From Paramarasmius palmivorus (taxonomy: Eukaryota > Basidiomycota > Agaricomycetes > Agaricales > Marasmiaceae): 64,000 bases of DNA. This document shows, one piece after another, positions 23,871 through 35,159 of the stretch. Every line of letters begins with the position of its first letter. Positions within the stretch are counted from its first letter, which is position 1. Below the pieces are notes generated by a model, which did not search any database, was not told the DNA's origin, and saw only the letters and a list, made by a program, of their open reading frames with translations. The position numbers and the translations under genes are program-made. The stretch spans positions 1 through 64,000 of the forward strand of contig JAYKXP010000116.1 in NCBI GenBank assembly GCA_037176845.1. The letters run 5' to 3'.

Positions 23871-24089
23871 GAGCCGAACACGTCTCCAAAGCTTGCCTTG
23901 CGTATCTTCGGGATGGAGGAGGCATGTACCCAAGAGATAAGAGGAGAATAGAGCGGCGGATATCAACCAACGCCTGGGACTTGACCAGGACGTTCTATGG
24001 GATAGCGCAACTCTGGGATTGAGGAAGTTTAGACCCTCGTAGAGAATGATACTGGGGAGGGGATGGATGTTGTACGCTGGTGTTTTCGT

Positions 24090-24900
24090 TCAATGTCGGA
24101 GATGGATGCGATCGGTGTCGGCGTAGAATCGTTTCATGTTGTACACGTATGCTCTAGCTCCTAGATATTGACCGCCGTATATGCACTGCCAAAGAAATAT
24201 AAGAGACGTCCATTTTATTAGCGGTGTGACTGAAGACAGCCAACTGAGAGGTGTAAAGGGACGCGACGCGGCTATCGCTCTTTGCTCTCTTCCACATCCA
24301 TCCATCATACCACGACTCGGGCTCTTCAACATGATAGGTACGTGGACATCTACTCACTCTAGCCATTTACTACAGCTAGGAGTAACTTTCGTCTCCCAGC
24401 TTCCTAGTCCAACGGTACAAGGACACCATCACGGATGCAGGAACAAGGACAAGCCCCATTCTCAAAGTCAAACCAACAACTCAAAGCCTTCCGTCGTGTC
24501 CCTACCTTCGACTCCCCGGCGCCATAGCTCGCCAACATACACACCTTTCCAGGTCTGAGCTATCGGACTTGATAGTTCCTCTATATTTCGCACCGCGTTC
24601 GCATCATGGTCCCCAACTCGACTATTCCTAACCGATCCCCTGCTTCAATGCCAGATTTTGCACCCTATCTCATACGCTCAGATCATCAGCGTCGTCATTT
24701 CTTATTACATTGCCTGGCTCAAGCAACACCTCGGCCGTTCTTCCACAGCCTCTGATGATCAGCTCCCAACCTCGCAGTCACAGCAAATTGGAGCTCAACC
24801 GTTCTGAGCTCGAGGACGGTATTACAGTGGATTCGTGCGATGGCTCCGAGAGGCAGGAGGATAGGAACTCGAAGAGAAAAATGCGCAGGTAGCGAGATGC
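24090..24900 (-). pseudogene. Zeta copy 1
   Basis: Shared with 39.99-40.6 kb (cgactcgggctcttcaacatgat block at 24313 and 40206) and in part with 26.32-26.65 kb. Minus-strand readings such as YHVEEPESWYDGW are conserved in two copies. Neither strand gives a continuous gene and the coding strand is uncertain. Confidence 0.3.
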
Positions 24901-24989
24901 GTAGTTTTTGGGTCCTGGTGTTGTGGTGGGCCAGTTGGTAGCGGGTTTTCACCTGGAGAGGATGCATCGGCGTGGTTGGGTGTCTTCAA

Positions 24990-26290
24990 CTCGCATCTCG
25001 GTCAAGGAAAAGAGCATCCGAACCCCGCCGTATACGGATCTTCAAAGCTTCAACCTTCAACGGATTCTCTATATCACGCTCGTCCGTTTTGCTCGCATCC
25101 TTCCACCTTGCTTCCCTGTCCTATCTACACCTTCTCAACCCAACACGTACACTCATCTGTGTATGGCGGAAGAAGATGCTGGGGTAGACGAGAATGGCTT
25201 GAGATGCCAATGCATGGCGCAGCTCCTCAGCATTTTCCTGAATACCCAGGTTTCAACTACCTGGCATCGCAGGCAATGAAAACGACACTCAAGCATGTCG
25301 TCCGTGACGTCCTCGAACTTTCCTTGATACCCTGGATCTCGCTCGCGTAGACTAGTCTTCGCAAGTATCAGGATCAGGAGTTCTATACGCTTGGGTACGT
25401 AGGTTGCCTTTTTTCTCGTTTTATTGACTACTTACGGGCCTCTCAGATCTTTTACAAGTGTCAAAGACTTAGAAGCTCTCCATAACCCGACGCATAAACT
25501 CGACGATGCGACCGAAGGGGCAGAGATCATGCAAGATGGCTTGAGTGGCTCAGGCTCGCGATGCAGCTTGTCCGACTCGATATTTTCTTGGGTACTGCAT
25601 CTCGTCGTTGTCATGGACAAACCAGCATGTCCATGGCTCGGTATGTTAGCACGCTCGCTGCTTGCTAAGACCAACTGTGGTGTTCAATCGATATCCGTTC
25701 CGGTAGGTCGCACTCGACGTTCCTCCTGTGTACTAGGTGCTCACTCAATTCCTAGATCGTTTACATACCAAGATCAACGCAGCCCTTCTATCTATGCCTC
25801 ATCGAGATGATGGGAAATCATCCTCTGGTCGTGTCGGGCTTGGGCATCGTGGTACGTTCATCGAATCCGGCAAAGGAACGTTGGCTAACAAGGTCTTTAG
25901 ATAGCGCTCCTACATCCATCGTAACGCCAAGGTTCAACGTTCGACGTTCAACGATTGGAAACCGTCATCAAAGGTCTTGTCACCATTTCCGTGTTGGATT
26001 TCGTATTCAATGCCAGGTTCCGCCAATTGCTGTGTGTTTCGGAACACGATAAACACGACTGGGGTTGTTGGGCCAAAAAGAGCTGGGTGTAGTCGTTACC
26101 TAACTACATCGATAACTCCCAGCTTTGCGGCTTCGTTCTTCAGCTCTCCTGGAGCTGGGATGAGCGATGGAGCCGAACAAAGAATTTGTTAGTAAGTACA
26201 AGTGCCTTGTTCGTGCTTCTTTTATCGATTTCTGACTCTTCCGCATTCTCTTTAGATGTTTGCTGTGCCCACTTTGAAGGAAACGATGAT
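24990..26290 (+). pseudogene. Epsilon copy 2
   Basis: A plausible 5' exon near 25200-25350 reads EMPMHGAAPQHFPEYPGF and VVRDVLELSLIPWISLA. Later, 25940-26090 reads LQRLETVIKGLVTISVLDFV, matching the epsilon-1 exon. A GTAAGTAC...CTCTTTAG intron at 26193-26255 is followed by VCCAHFEGNDDDTLDSD. These blocks recur in epsilon 1, 3 and 4. Frames between the exons do not join. Confidence 0.35.
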
Positions 26291-26299
26291 GACACTCTG

Positions 26300-27260
26300 G
26301 ATTCTGACCTTGGAGCACCTGCACCAAAGCCACATTTCATCAGAACATGGTCACCCCCCTTTCTCCAATTCAATCCGCCAACTCAAAGCCCTCTGTCGTG
26401 CCCCTACCTTCGACTCCCCAACCCCGTGGTCCACAGGCATACACACCTTTTCACGCCCGAGACCTGAGCTACTGTACTGCGTAGCTCCTCCGCTTTCCAC
26501 ACCACTCCGCATTTCAACCGACTATTCTTAACCAATCCCCTGCTTCAATGCCAGACTTTTCACCCTATCCCATACGTTCGCATCAATAGCGTCATCATTT
26601 CCCCATTACATTGCCTAGCTCAGGCAATATCTCAACCGTCCTTTCGCACCCAGCACCCAGGCTTGCAATTGTACCAACCCGGAGCCAAACCCAGGCCCAG
26701 GACTTGAACATTGTTTTCCTTGCTCCAGGTTCAAGGTCAGTGTTATGCCGGATTTGTGCGATGGTTTGAAGGCAAGAGGATAGTAAACCAGGGAGAGACG
26801 ACTCACAGGCAGCAAGATATGTTGTCTCGAGGACTGGTTTGGTCGATGTTGCGTTTTCAGCTGGAGAGTTGGCAGGATTAGGCGTTCTTGAACCGCGTCT
26901 TGGTGAAGAAGAGAATGCGAAGCCATATCCCAATTGCCAGCCTTGAACACGACTCTCAGTATCGCACCCACATTCTATCACCTTACCCTTCTGTCCTACA
27001 TCTTCTCCCCAACACGACATGTACAGTGTCCCATGTAGGACAGACGAAAACATCTGAGCAGATGAGAACGTGTAGGATAATCTGGGCTGCTTGTACGCAG
27101 CTCCGATTTCAGACGTTCGGGATTCAATTGCTTGGTATCGTGAAGGGTCGTAGGAGAGAACTATCTCTCCATGCATGGTTACGTGAGCTACATCTTTTTT
27201 GTTCTATCGATACTTACGGTACACAGTTTTTAGCGCACAACAAACATCTATAACTAGGCC
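26300..27260 (-). pseudogene. Zeta copy 2
   Basis: Nearly duplicates 40.33-41.22 kb. A 193-codon minus-strand ORF (26595-27176) shares GWQLGYGFAFSSSPR and AENATSTKP with the ORF at 40711-40950, but the two ORFs have different ends because of indels. A plus-strand reading (26888-27253) is also partly conserved. Product unknown. Confidence 0.35.
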
Positions 27261-27329
27261 CATACTACCGGGTGCACCCGAGGCGGTGGAGACTGTACAA
27301 TGATCCGAGTCTCATGGTACAGCTTCCCC

Positions 27330-28045
27330 GTCTAACTTGATATACCCTTGGATTCCAATTCATGGTCATCCAACATATCCTGGTATGCTCATCGTTTGTG
27401 AAGAACGAATGTGCTCTCACATCAACAAATCGACAAATAGAACCTTGGAGGTTCTCTGTACCGTTCTGGTAGGTCGCACCGAGGTCGCACTCTTCGCTCT
27501 TCTCGTATATTTGGTGCTTACATGACTTTCAATCTTTTACAAAGGTCAACGCAGCGCTCGAAGACTTCTATCCCTTATCGAGAGGCCGCAAGTCACTATG
27601 TGCTCGTACCACGCTTGAGGCACATGGCGGTATGTCTGTCTTGTCCAATTCTGTAAAAGGACTTTGCCTAACAGAATCATTAGATAGCGCTGCTACATTC
27701 ATCGCGATGCCAAGTTTCAATGATTGGAAGTCAGGTCCTTCGTCACGGCTAGTCTATCTAGCCCAAAGAGAATGCGGCGATGCCCATGTTTCCTATCGTA
27801 TTTGATGTCAAGCAGCATCACTAGGGATCGTCGATGCTGAATTTGAAGGAAGTTAGGGCCGCGTAGTCGCCACATACCCTAATTGCTTCAACCACATCAA
27901 GGGCTTCACAACCCCATGGTACCAAGATGAACGGCAAAGCCGGAAAAAGAACGAACTCAACGGTACGTATCGGTGCTGTTCTTTGCTATCTGGTCGATTT
28001 TTGATTCTGTTCGCGTCTTTTTAGGTTTGTCGTCGTTTTCACTTT
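27330..28045 (+). pseudogene. Epsilon copy 3
   Basis: Parallel to 41.33-41.90 kb and to epsilon 2. It contains the ggtcaacgcagcgctcg block (27543), a TTAGATAGCGCTGCTAC acceptor region (27683) and a GTACGTAT...TTTTTAG intron (27963-28024). The sequence remains CpG-containing up to about 28045 and then changes abruptly. Confidence 0.35.
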
Positions 28046-28741
28046 GAAGGAAATGGTGATGGTTCCCTGAATTCCAGTCTCACCCAATCCTTGTGTGCAT
28101 CTAAGGAGAAACAAAGTATCTTGTGTCAAGATGCTGCAGGCACCATCTTGCTGGTACAGGGGAGTATCAGATGGCAGGGAGATGGTATAGCTACCAAGCT
28201 CAGAGCTGAGATGGAGGTGGTGGCTATTTTTGAATACTTTTTTTCATCCCATGTCTATTAGCTGGTTATATCGTTTACAAATCTAGTTCTACCATATACC
28301 TTAGCGTGGATATACATACGAAAAGTCAGATTCATGGCAAGTCAATGGTTGTTGCTGGTTGATCCATGGATGAAGGTGCTTAACGGCAGTACCTATCGCT
28401 ACTTTGACTCGTCTGAAGCCCACGTTCTTTCCTCCATGTAGAGTCTTTCAGCCCAGGATTCTTGAAATACTTCATGCTCCCTGCTGTCTTCATGAAACCC
28501 TCTAAATTGTGCTCACTCCGCTGCAATTGAGGAAGACGCTCTGACTCCTCAAAACTTCAATACGTGTTCTCCCTCTGAAACCCATTCCACCACTTTTTTC
28601 TCTTGCTCGTCACTGCCATAGTCTTATCCATGATGCAACCTTCAAAGGCAGAAACACCTATGAACACCACCATCTTCCCCGGGTGGTAAAACACCAGCTG
28701 GGCAATTAGTCATCTTATTCACAAGACTACCACTCATTCCT

Positions 28742-28905
28742 CACCTAAGGTTCCCACCCCATCAAACAAATTAGTTGGCGTGTCAGGCCCATCTGATCCA
28801 ACAACTTTGTGTTTTTGCCCGTGTTTCCTTCATCCGCAGGTAAAATCTGCAGGCAAGGTCAACTCGGAAGCCTCTAAGGTCTGCCTTGCCTGTGACTTGT
28901 TTTAC
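28742..28905. repeat. Left terminal inverted repeat of the 3.46-kb element
   Basis: Pairs with 32035-32197. Near-perfect for the first 100 bases, then increasingly diverged. Confidence 0.85.
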
Positions 28906-28998
28906 CTGGCACTCAGACGCATCATCGAAATGCTTTCCACGTTCGATGTCACCCAATATTTATTGCTCATTTTCCGCTATCCCTATTTATTATAGCAG

Positions 28999-29693
28999 TA
29001 GTGTTTCATGGGCTCAGGCCCGGCTCAAATACCGTGGCTCAGGCTCGGCTTCAGAGGGCTTGGGCTCACTGGTTTCATGAGCCGGGCTTTAGGCCGTCAA
29101 TTCAGGCCGGCTTGGGCCCGGCTCAGGCTCAAGCCACGGCTCGTAGGGTGGCTAAGGGTGACAGTGCTCGAAGAATTATATCCTGCTAGAAAACCATACT
29201 GAAGTGTTGTTCTGAAGTGACGAAGCATTCTTTTTCTTGTTTCATTGTGCTGACGCACAATATAAGATGCCCAAACATTTCCTTCAATGAGATGTGAGTG
29301 ATGATTAAAGTGGACCAGGTGTCACAACTCACAACAGCTTCATCCACAGACAGCAATTCCGGAGACACCGATGCGGGGAGGAAAGAACAAAGGTAAACAA
29401 AAGGAAGGTGAGCCAAACGCTATGAATGCCGCCCTGATGCCGCCGTTAACACATCACCTTCAAGAAAGTTCTCCGCAGGATCACTATGGGAAACAAAAAT
29501 GTCAATATTAGTAGTGCCAAAATGTCCCCAAGCCCTTTTATTTTCTGCACTCACAAAGCTACGGCTCAAGCCCCAGGCTCACGGCCCACCAAAGTTAGAG
29601 CCTGAGCCTGAGCCCTTTGTGAGCCTTGAAAAAGGCCGGGCCCGGCTCAGGCTCAATTACAGTCGGCTCTGAGCCTGAGCTTGTGCAACACTA
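28999..29693. mobile_element. hAT-like non-autonomous element, 695 bp
   Basis: Flanked by a perfect 8-bp duplication TATAGCAG (28991-28998 and 29694-29701), the hAT target size. Terminal inverted repeats start TAGTGTT(T/G)CA and continue into GGCTCAGGC. Both subterminal zones are packed with GGCTCAGGC/GCCTGAGCC units, as expected for transposase-binding sites. The middle has only a 76-codon minus-strand ORF (29186-29416) without a transposase motif. Confidence 0.88.
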
Positions 29694-30835
29694 TATAGCA
29701 GTGAGCTGTATTTTTACCATCCAAATCTAATGCAGTCAGAGTCTGTCAGAGTGAAAGTGAATCAACGGAGATCAGGGTGGGAAAGCCAACACGTGTTACC
29801 AAGGTGACGATGGTTGAAATGTTTGCCCATCTTTCCTCGTCTTCACCTTCATCCTGCTAGTAGTACATCCCTTCTTCCGTCCTCTTGTCGTCCACTTCCG
29901 ACACGCTCGATAACACAGTCTGCATTGTACCCGAAGCCCGGGAATAGTGGAGGCAACACAATTGTGCTTGTCCGATTATCGTTTTGAAATTTCATTCCAT
30001 CAAACCCACACTGATATTTCCGATTTACGCAGGTTCACAATGCATCCAGGAACATTGGTATCATCGGCGGTTGGTCAAAGCAGTGCTGCGAATACACCCG
30101 GACATAACAGCGGAGAAAAACACCCCAACAAAATCAGCCATTCCAAGTTGTTCTGCTACCGGATACACGAACATATCATGATGTGTGGTAGCAAACATAT
30201 GGGCTGGCCACCACCCTCAGCCTGCTCACCAGCATGTTGCCGTTGTCCAAGCAAAGTGGTTGCGGTCAGAGCGAGATGGGACATGGTAAGTACCACACAT
30301 TTGAAACTGGACTATGTCTTAGTTTGATCATTGGCAGCTTTGCACTACTAATCATTGTTTTGAGAAAACCCGGCGCTTTCTGCGTCCTCAACAAGGAATC
30401 GGTCGCACCTTGCAGATCCCCTGCTCTCTACATTGCCGATCAATCTGAACACAATGGCAGTCATCAGGAAAACATACAAATGACCTGAGACTTCCAGTAA
30501 GCTACGGTCTCCATCTTTCGTGTATCTGTGCAGCATGCACTAATTTCGGCTCAATAGAAACTATCCTTTCTGATTTGGTTGGACGTAGTTTCCGGGCAAC
30601 GAAGATTGAACTGAGGAAGGTTCATTTGTATCATTTATGATGTGAGAGAGCTCATAGAGAGGATACGTCCAATTATTGACACGTAGTTGCTGATACTATA
30701 TCTTGTATATAAGGGGCAGCCGTTAGTATAATGGTATTGTATTTCAGTCTTGAACATACGATATCTATCCTGGAAAACAGATTCCAATTGAATGAGGAAT
30801 ACACTAGTCAATGGAACACTGTATCTCCTCACTAT

Positions 30836-31078
30836 TAGTGGTGAGTTTCTCACTACTATCAGTAAATCAACTTCAAGGGTATGCAATTGTGAGTAGAATG
30901 AGTGTTGCTCAAGTTGGTCTGTTCACTTGTGACCTTTGAAGATGACTACTGGTGACCTATAATGAAGGCTGAGGCTTCATACATGTATTTCCTAACAATA
31001 TAACAATTCTGTGCATGATAATAAGACCTGTAGTCACGAAATACCATCAAAATCTGCAATTAGTGGTGAGTTTCTCAC
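30836..31078. repeat. Two copies of a TTAGTGGTGAGTTTCTCAC hairpin motif
   Basis: 19 bp identical at 30836-30854 and 31060-31078, each with a GTGAG-TTT-CTCAC dyad. It lies inside the 3.46-kb element and could be an internal transposase or regulatory site. Confidence 0.6.
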
Positions 31079-32034
31079 CATTTGGAGTGTAAATCATGGT
31101 TGCATCATGTTTAGGTGAACGGATGGCTTCCAAACTCAGGATTCTTGCCAATCATCAATTAACCTGTGTCTATGACTCTCTAAACCAGGCCCCGCCTACA
31201 TTCCGATGTACCAGAACTAAAATTCGCTGTGGGTGTCAAATGAGTGCCTCCTTCATCGGCGTACTGTCCATTTATGGAATGAGATATTCGGACTTGTTTC
31301 CCGTGTTTCTCTGCATCCATTACCACCCATCAAATCACCGTCGGGTCAATTACTCGACAATCATGACGAACTCCAGCTTTAGATGAGTAGAAGAACTAGC
31401 AGCGCTTGCAAGAAGGTGATGTTCCACTGAGGGAAGCAGTCCAAAAGAAGAAACTGTCGTTGTCGGACTTGTAGGGGATGTGTTGGCACACAAAGCGAGT
31501 CTCGATCCCTGATTCTGTGACGTTTATATCAACACTCTAGCCTCTCCCTTCTCATCTCCTCAGTGCTTGACGCTCCCAGCTCAGTCCCGTCATCGCGTTG
31601 GTCGTAGTCGGTTGTCGGGGGTTGTTGTCAGACTGTCAGTGGACCTGGAGCCGAGGAGAAGGGTAGAAGATGATGGGTCATCTATAAATGGCATTAGCCG
31701 ACGTCGGGTGACCGATGACCGAATCAAAAAAGTGCGCACTGACAGCTCATACTCCGAGTCTCTGGTATTCACAGATTCCTCTTGAGAGTTAATGGAAGCT
31801 TGAAGCTTGAAGTCCCCTCACCAATAGTTTTCGGAAAATGGGTATAAGAATTTTAGGAAGAATGAATTCACAAATTATCTACCGTGACTATGAGAAATAT
31901 ATTCCCATCTTCTCTAGAGTTGCGAACCCAAAAAAAACTGTACGTGTTCATCGTACACTGAGATACTCCAAGCAAATTATTGGTGACACTGGAATCACAT
32001 TATGATCGTACTACTACAAGGGAAAAAGAGCCGT

Positions 32035-32197
32035 GACAGGCTGTGACCAAGGCAAGACTTAGAGGCTTTCTATCAGCCCTGGCAGCCCGCGGATTTTACC
32101 CGTGGATGAAGGAAACACGGGCAAAAACACAAAGTTGTTGGATCAGATGCGCCTGATGCGCCAACTAATTTGTTTGATGGGGTGGGAACCTTAGGTG
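32035..32197. repeat. Right terminal inverted repeat of the 3.46-kb element
   Basis: Reverse complement of 28742-28905, ending ...CCTTAGGTG before the CATTCCT duplication. Confidence 0.85.
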
Positions 32198-33040
32198 CAT
32201 TCCTTGCAGGTTTTTTGTAGGAAAGGGGTCTGAAAAGAGAAGGCAAAATGGGGTATGGCTTTGGGGCATGTATGAAGAGGTTGAAGGATAGAGGAATTTG
32301 AATGCCCATGCCCATGCCCATATACCCCTCTGAGGCTATTGTTCTATGCATTTTTTGCGCTCTTGGGGCCTTGATTGAGAATCTACATTGGAAAGGTTAA
32401 TATACAGGAGATATGAAGGGAATCGAGCGGCAAAAAGGCTTTGGTGGGTTCTTCAGGCTGTACTCTTGGGCTTAACATCTACGATACTGGGACTTGGAAG
32501 GAGTGGCAGTGTTGGTATTCAGGGTGGAATGGAAGATGTTTCAGTATCAGAGGACTCAAAGGATCGGATTCAGGATTCATGGACATGGGTCTGTGGTTGA
32601 CAGCCACAACTACTCTTCCTTTACACTTATATATCCAATCTGATCTATTCACCTCCATTGTCCACCTCCTGAACACACATACAGCATTGAGAAGACTGAA
32701 ACAGTGCTTCAGGCCTTGTATATACACTGCTATGGTGAACCAAAGACCAATTTTGCAGATAGGGACTGATAACAGGCATGACTGGAACTTCATGGGTACA
32801 AATGAGTCTGCAGGAGCCTGAGAGTGGAACAGTTGGGATGTTACAATGAGAGCATCAGTATTGGTTTGACAATGAGAGAATGTGTGAACATCAAGATGTT
32901 TGCAGCCAGATGATTAGTGTTCTACATTGTACATAGTGCCTAACAAAGACAGGAATAAAGCAGAGGAATGTCAGTTTGAACAAGGGTATAGAATCATTCA
33001 TCATCCTTAGTGTCAGGTATCTATCAACTCCCATTCCTCT

Positions 33041-34389
33041 TCATTTTCTGCTGATGTTGCATAATGAGCTTGGATGGATATGAAGTGAACAGTGAGTATA
33101 AGCTGGACACATACCTTCATCTTCTGATGAATATGAATTGACATTAGGTGATACCCAGTCTTCATCATCATCATCCAATTCTGGGAGAGGGATTCTAAGT
33201 GTAACAGTTGAGTACAAGATGGGCAGGTAACACACCTTGAATAGAATCAGAATCCTTGACCCTTACCCACTTTAATTTATTCTTCTTACCAGCCTCAGAG
33301 TCAATCTCACACCCCCAAACATGTAAGAGGTGTAAGAGCTGCTGGAGGACCTGATCCCATTCCTTTGGGCTTGATTCATGTTGAAGTCTTCTCTGGGACA
33401 AGTTCAGTCCCTCTACCAGACCTCGCATGCCAACTGGGAGATTGCACACTGTACATTTTGTCAGAATACACTCTAGGTGGGAAGAACAGGTAGGCTGCAC
33501 CATAGACTATCCACGAGAACCGGCTATTCACAAAAATGTCATCATTGCTGACCCAAAGTTGAAATTGACAGTGTCATACTAGAGGTAAGCTATGGATTTG
33601 GTCAGAATACATGTTGAGAAGGAAGAATGGGTATGTAGCACTGACGGCGCTTCTTGACAAGACGGTCAAAGGCCCGTGAGAGATCCGAGAGAATGTGGTG
33701 CAAATACTCCACTTGCATGCTTGCTATTGGTGTATTTTCTGTATCTGGGGGTAGTGTCAAAATGTGTGCTGGGGAAGGAAAATGGGAGGGGGCCCTACAG
33801 TGGAAAATCAGCATCGGGATTTGGGAAGACTGGTTGATGCCAAACAAGTGGGCGAATCCTGGTTCCCTTTAAGGTGAATGTTAGTGAAGGAATAATGAAG
33901 AATTGTTCTCGAGACTTACTTGATCCCCGATATGTATTGAAAATCATGCTCCCAAGCCTTTTGAGCATCTTCTCCTTCGTACATCATAGCGACGAGTTTC
34001 GAGTCCTTGTCGTGGCCTATGGTGACTGTACAGGTCGTTACATGAGTTTTCAGGCGTCCTACCATTCGTCCGCTGCGATAGCTGAGTTCAAACTTTGAAA
34101 GATCTTCGGTAGAAAGGGTTTCCAATGGAATGATCTGTCCGAGTTTGATGTATTCGAACTGAAAAGCGCTGGTGAGCAGACTGAGGGATTCAAGTAAGCG
34201 GAACACCTTCACCTCATCGTACATTGTACGCTTCACCAACTGCTGGCTATGGGAACAGCCGACAGTCATTGTTTCGATCTGGACATGATGTCCAATGACT
34301 TGACCACGGTAGGTGTTGTTCGTCTGATCACGGCCAACGTCGTTAAAGGTTCCGCCGTGTATATTCCTTGAGGTGATACCGTAGGGCAT
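33041..34389 (-). pseudogene. Alpha copy 2
   Basis: Exon 1 (34389-34213) begins MPYGITSRNIHGGTFNDVGR and ends ...MYDE before GTGAAG. Exon 2 (34158 to about 33920) reads FEYIKLGQIIPLETLSTEDL and ends ...YISGI with a GTAAGT donor. Exon 3 starts at 33866 and reads EPGFAHLFGINQSSQIPMLI, staying open to about 33650. Exon 1 is about 85 percent identical to alpha 1, but exon 2 is far more diverged. The 3' part (33503-33041) shares the LPELDDDDEDW acidic end and the common stop. The 3' half is CpG-poor and the 5' half is not. Confidence 0.65.
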
Positions 34390-34399
34390 GTCGAAGAAC

Positions 34400-35090
34400 G
34401 CTGGGAGAAGAACTAGGGAGGAAGGAGATGGCAGTGGTTGAGGGCAAAGGGCAGAATATGGCGTGTAGAACATGAGGCGGAGTGCTGTAGGTTCTTATAT
34501 TCAGTGATAGTGGGCTTTGATAGGATCGTACTTGCCTATCGTGGTTGGCAGAAGGAATGAAACGAGGATGCATCCCGGTGCATCCTGTACACCGCAGGCT
34601 TGCCAGTCAGTCCAGCGATGTCGATGTGTTCGGGTGGAGGCCGGTCGTGACCTTCTGGCGTTAGATGAGTATGAGCAGCGTGTTTTGGGAAGTTATAACA
34701 GACCTGGGATAGTATCATCATGAAGCTCTGAAAAGAGTAGGGTCAGTAAGACATTGAGCGAACAAAAAAAAAAACACACCAAGCACGTTCCGCGGACGCA
34801 AAGCACAGGCGATAACCACGTTTTGTTCAGACCGGCCAACTCGGGCCATCCAGGTCTTCTTCCTTTCACCGTCCACGTCGCTCAACGTTCCAAACTCCAA
34901 ACCACCGACTGAGGGAAAAGAAAGGGATGGTATGAAGGAAACGAGAATCAAATACTTGAAGAAACCGCCCATGCAGTCCAGGCACACCCAAACTTCCATC
35001 AAGGCATTCCCGTCGCAAGCAGCACTTTGGGGCTTCCAGCTCCCAGCCTCTGTAGGTTCTTGCTTTACCATCTTTTATTTGTGCACTGTC
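34400..35090 (-). other. Conserved 5' flank of alpha copy 2
   Basis: Same block as upstream of the other alpha copies, with the MVKQEPTEAGSW ORF (35071-34718). The ORF diverges from its homologues by frameshift after about 35 residues. Confidence 0.45.
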
Positions 35091-35159
35091 TAACTCCTAT
35101 ACCCCCAGATCCCGTGAATAACGCACTACTTTTGGAACGCTTTTCCGGGGTAGAGACTG

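Larger units (their letters stand above)
28742..32197. mobile_element. TIR DNA transposon-like element, non-autonomous, 3.46 kb
   Basis: Ends are CACCTAAGGTTCCCACCCC and its exact complement, with terminal inverted repeats of about 150-160 bp. It is flanked by the 7-bp duplication CATTCCT (28735-28741 and 32198-32204). Related R1 copies at 16.79 and 42.14 kb are uninterrupted at this position, which confirms insertion. Internal ORFs (for example 29947-30327) show no transposase motif, so I infer a non-autonomous element. Superfamily is uncertain: the duplication length and long TIRs do not decide between hAT-, KDZ- or Mutator-like groups. A younger hAT-like element is nested inside. Confidence 0.85.
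28050..33000 (+). pseudogene. R1 copy 2, CpG-decayed and split by a TIR element
   Basis: 28050-28741 plus 32198-33000 together correspond to 41.9-42.96 kb. The right part reads MVGSSGCTLGLNIYDTGTW... (32441-32821, 126 codons) against YDTGTWRERRWWYSG in the sister copy. Most CpG of the sister are TpG or CpA here. The 3.46-kb insertion lies between 28741 and 32198. Product unknown. Confidence 0.55.

Noticed and set aside
29186..29416. hAT transposase fragment
   Set aside because: No recognisable dimerisation domain or zinc-finger motif in the 76 codons.
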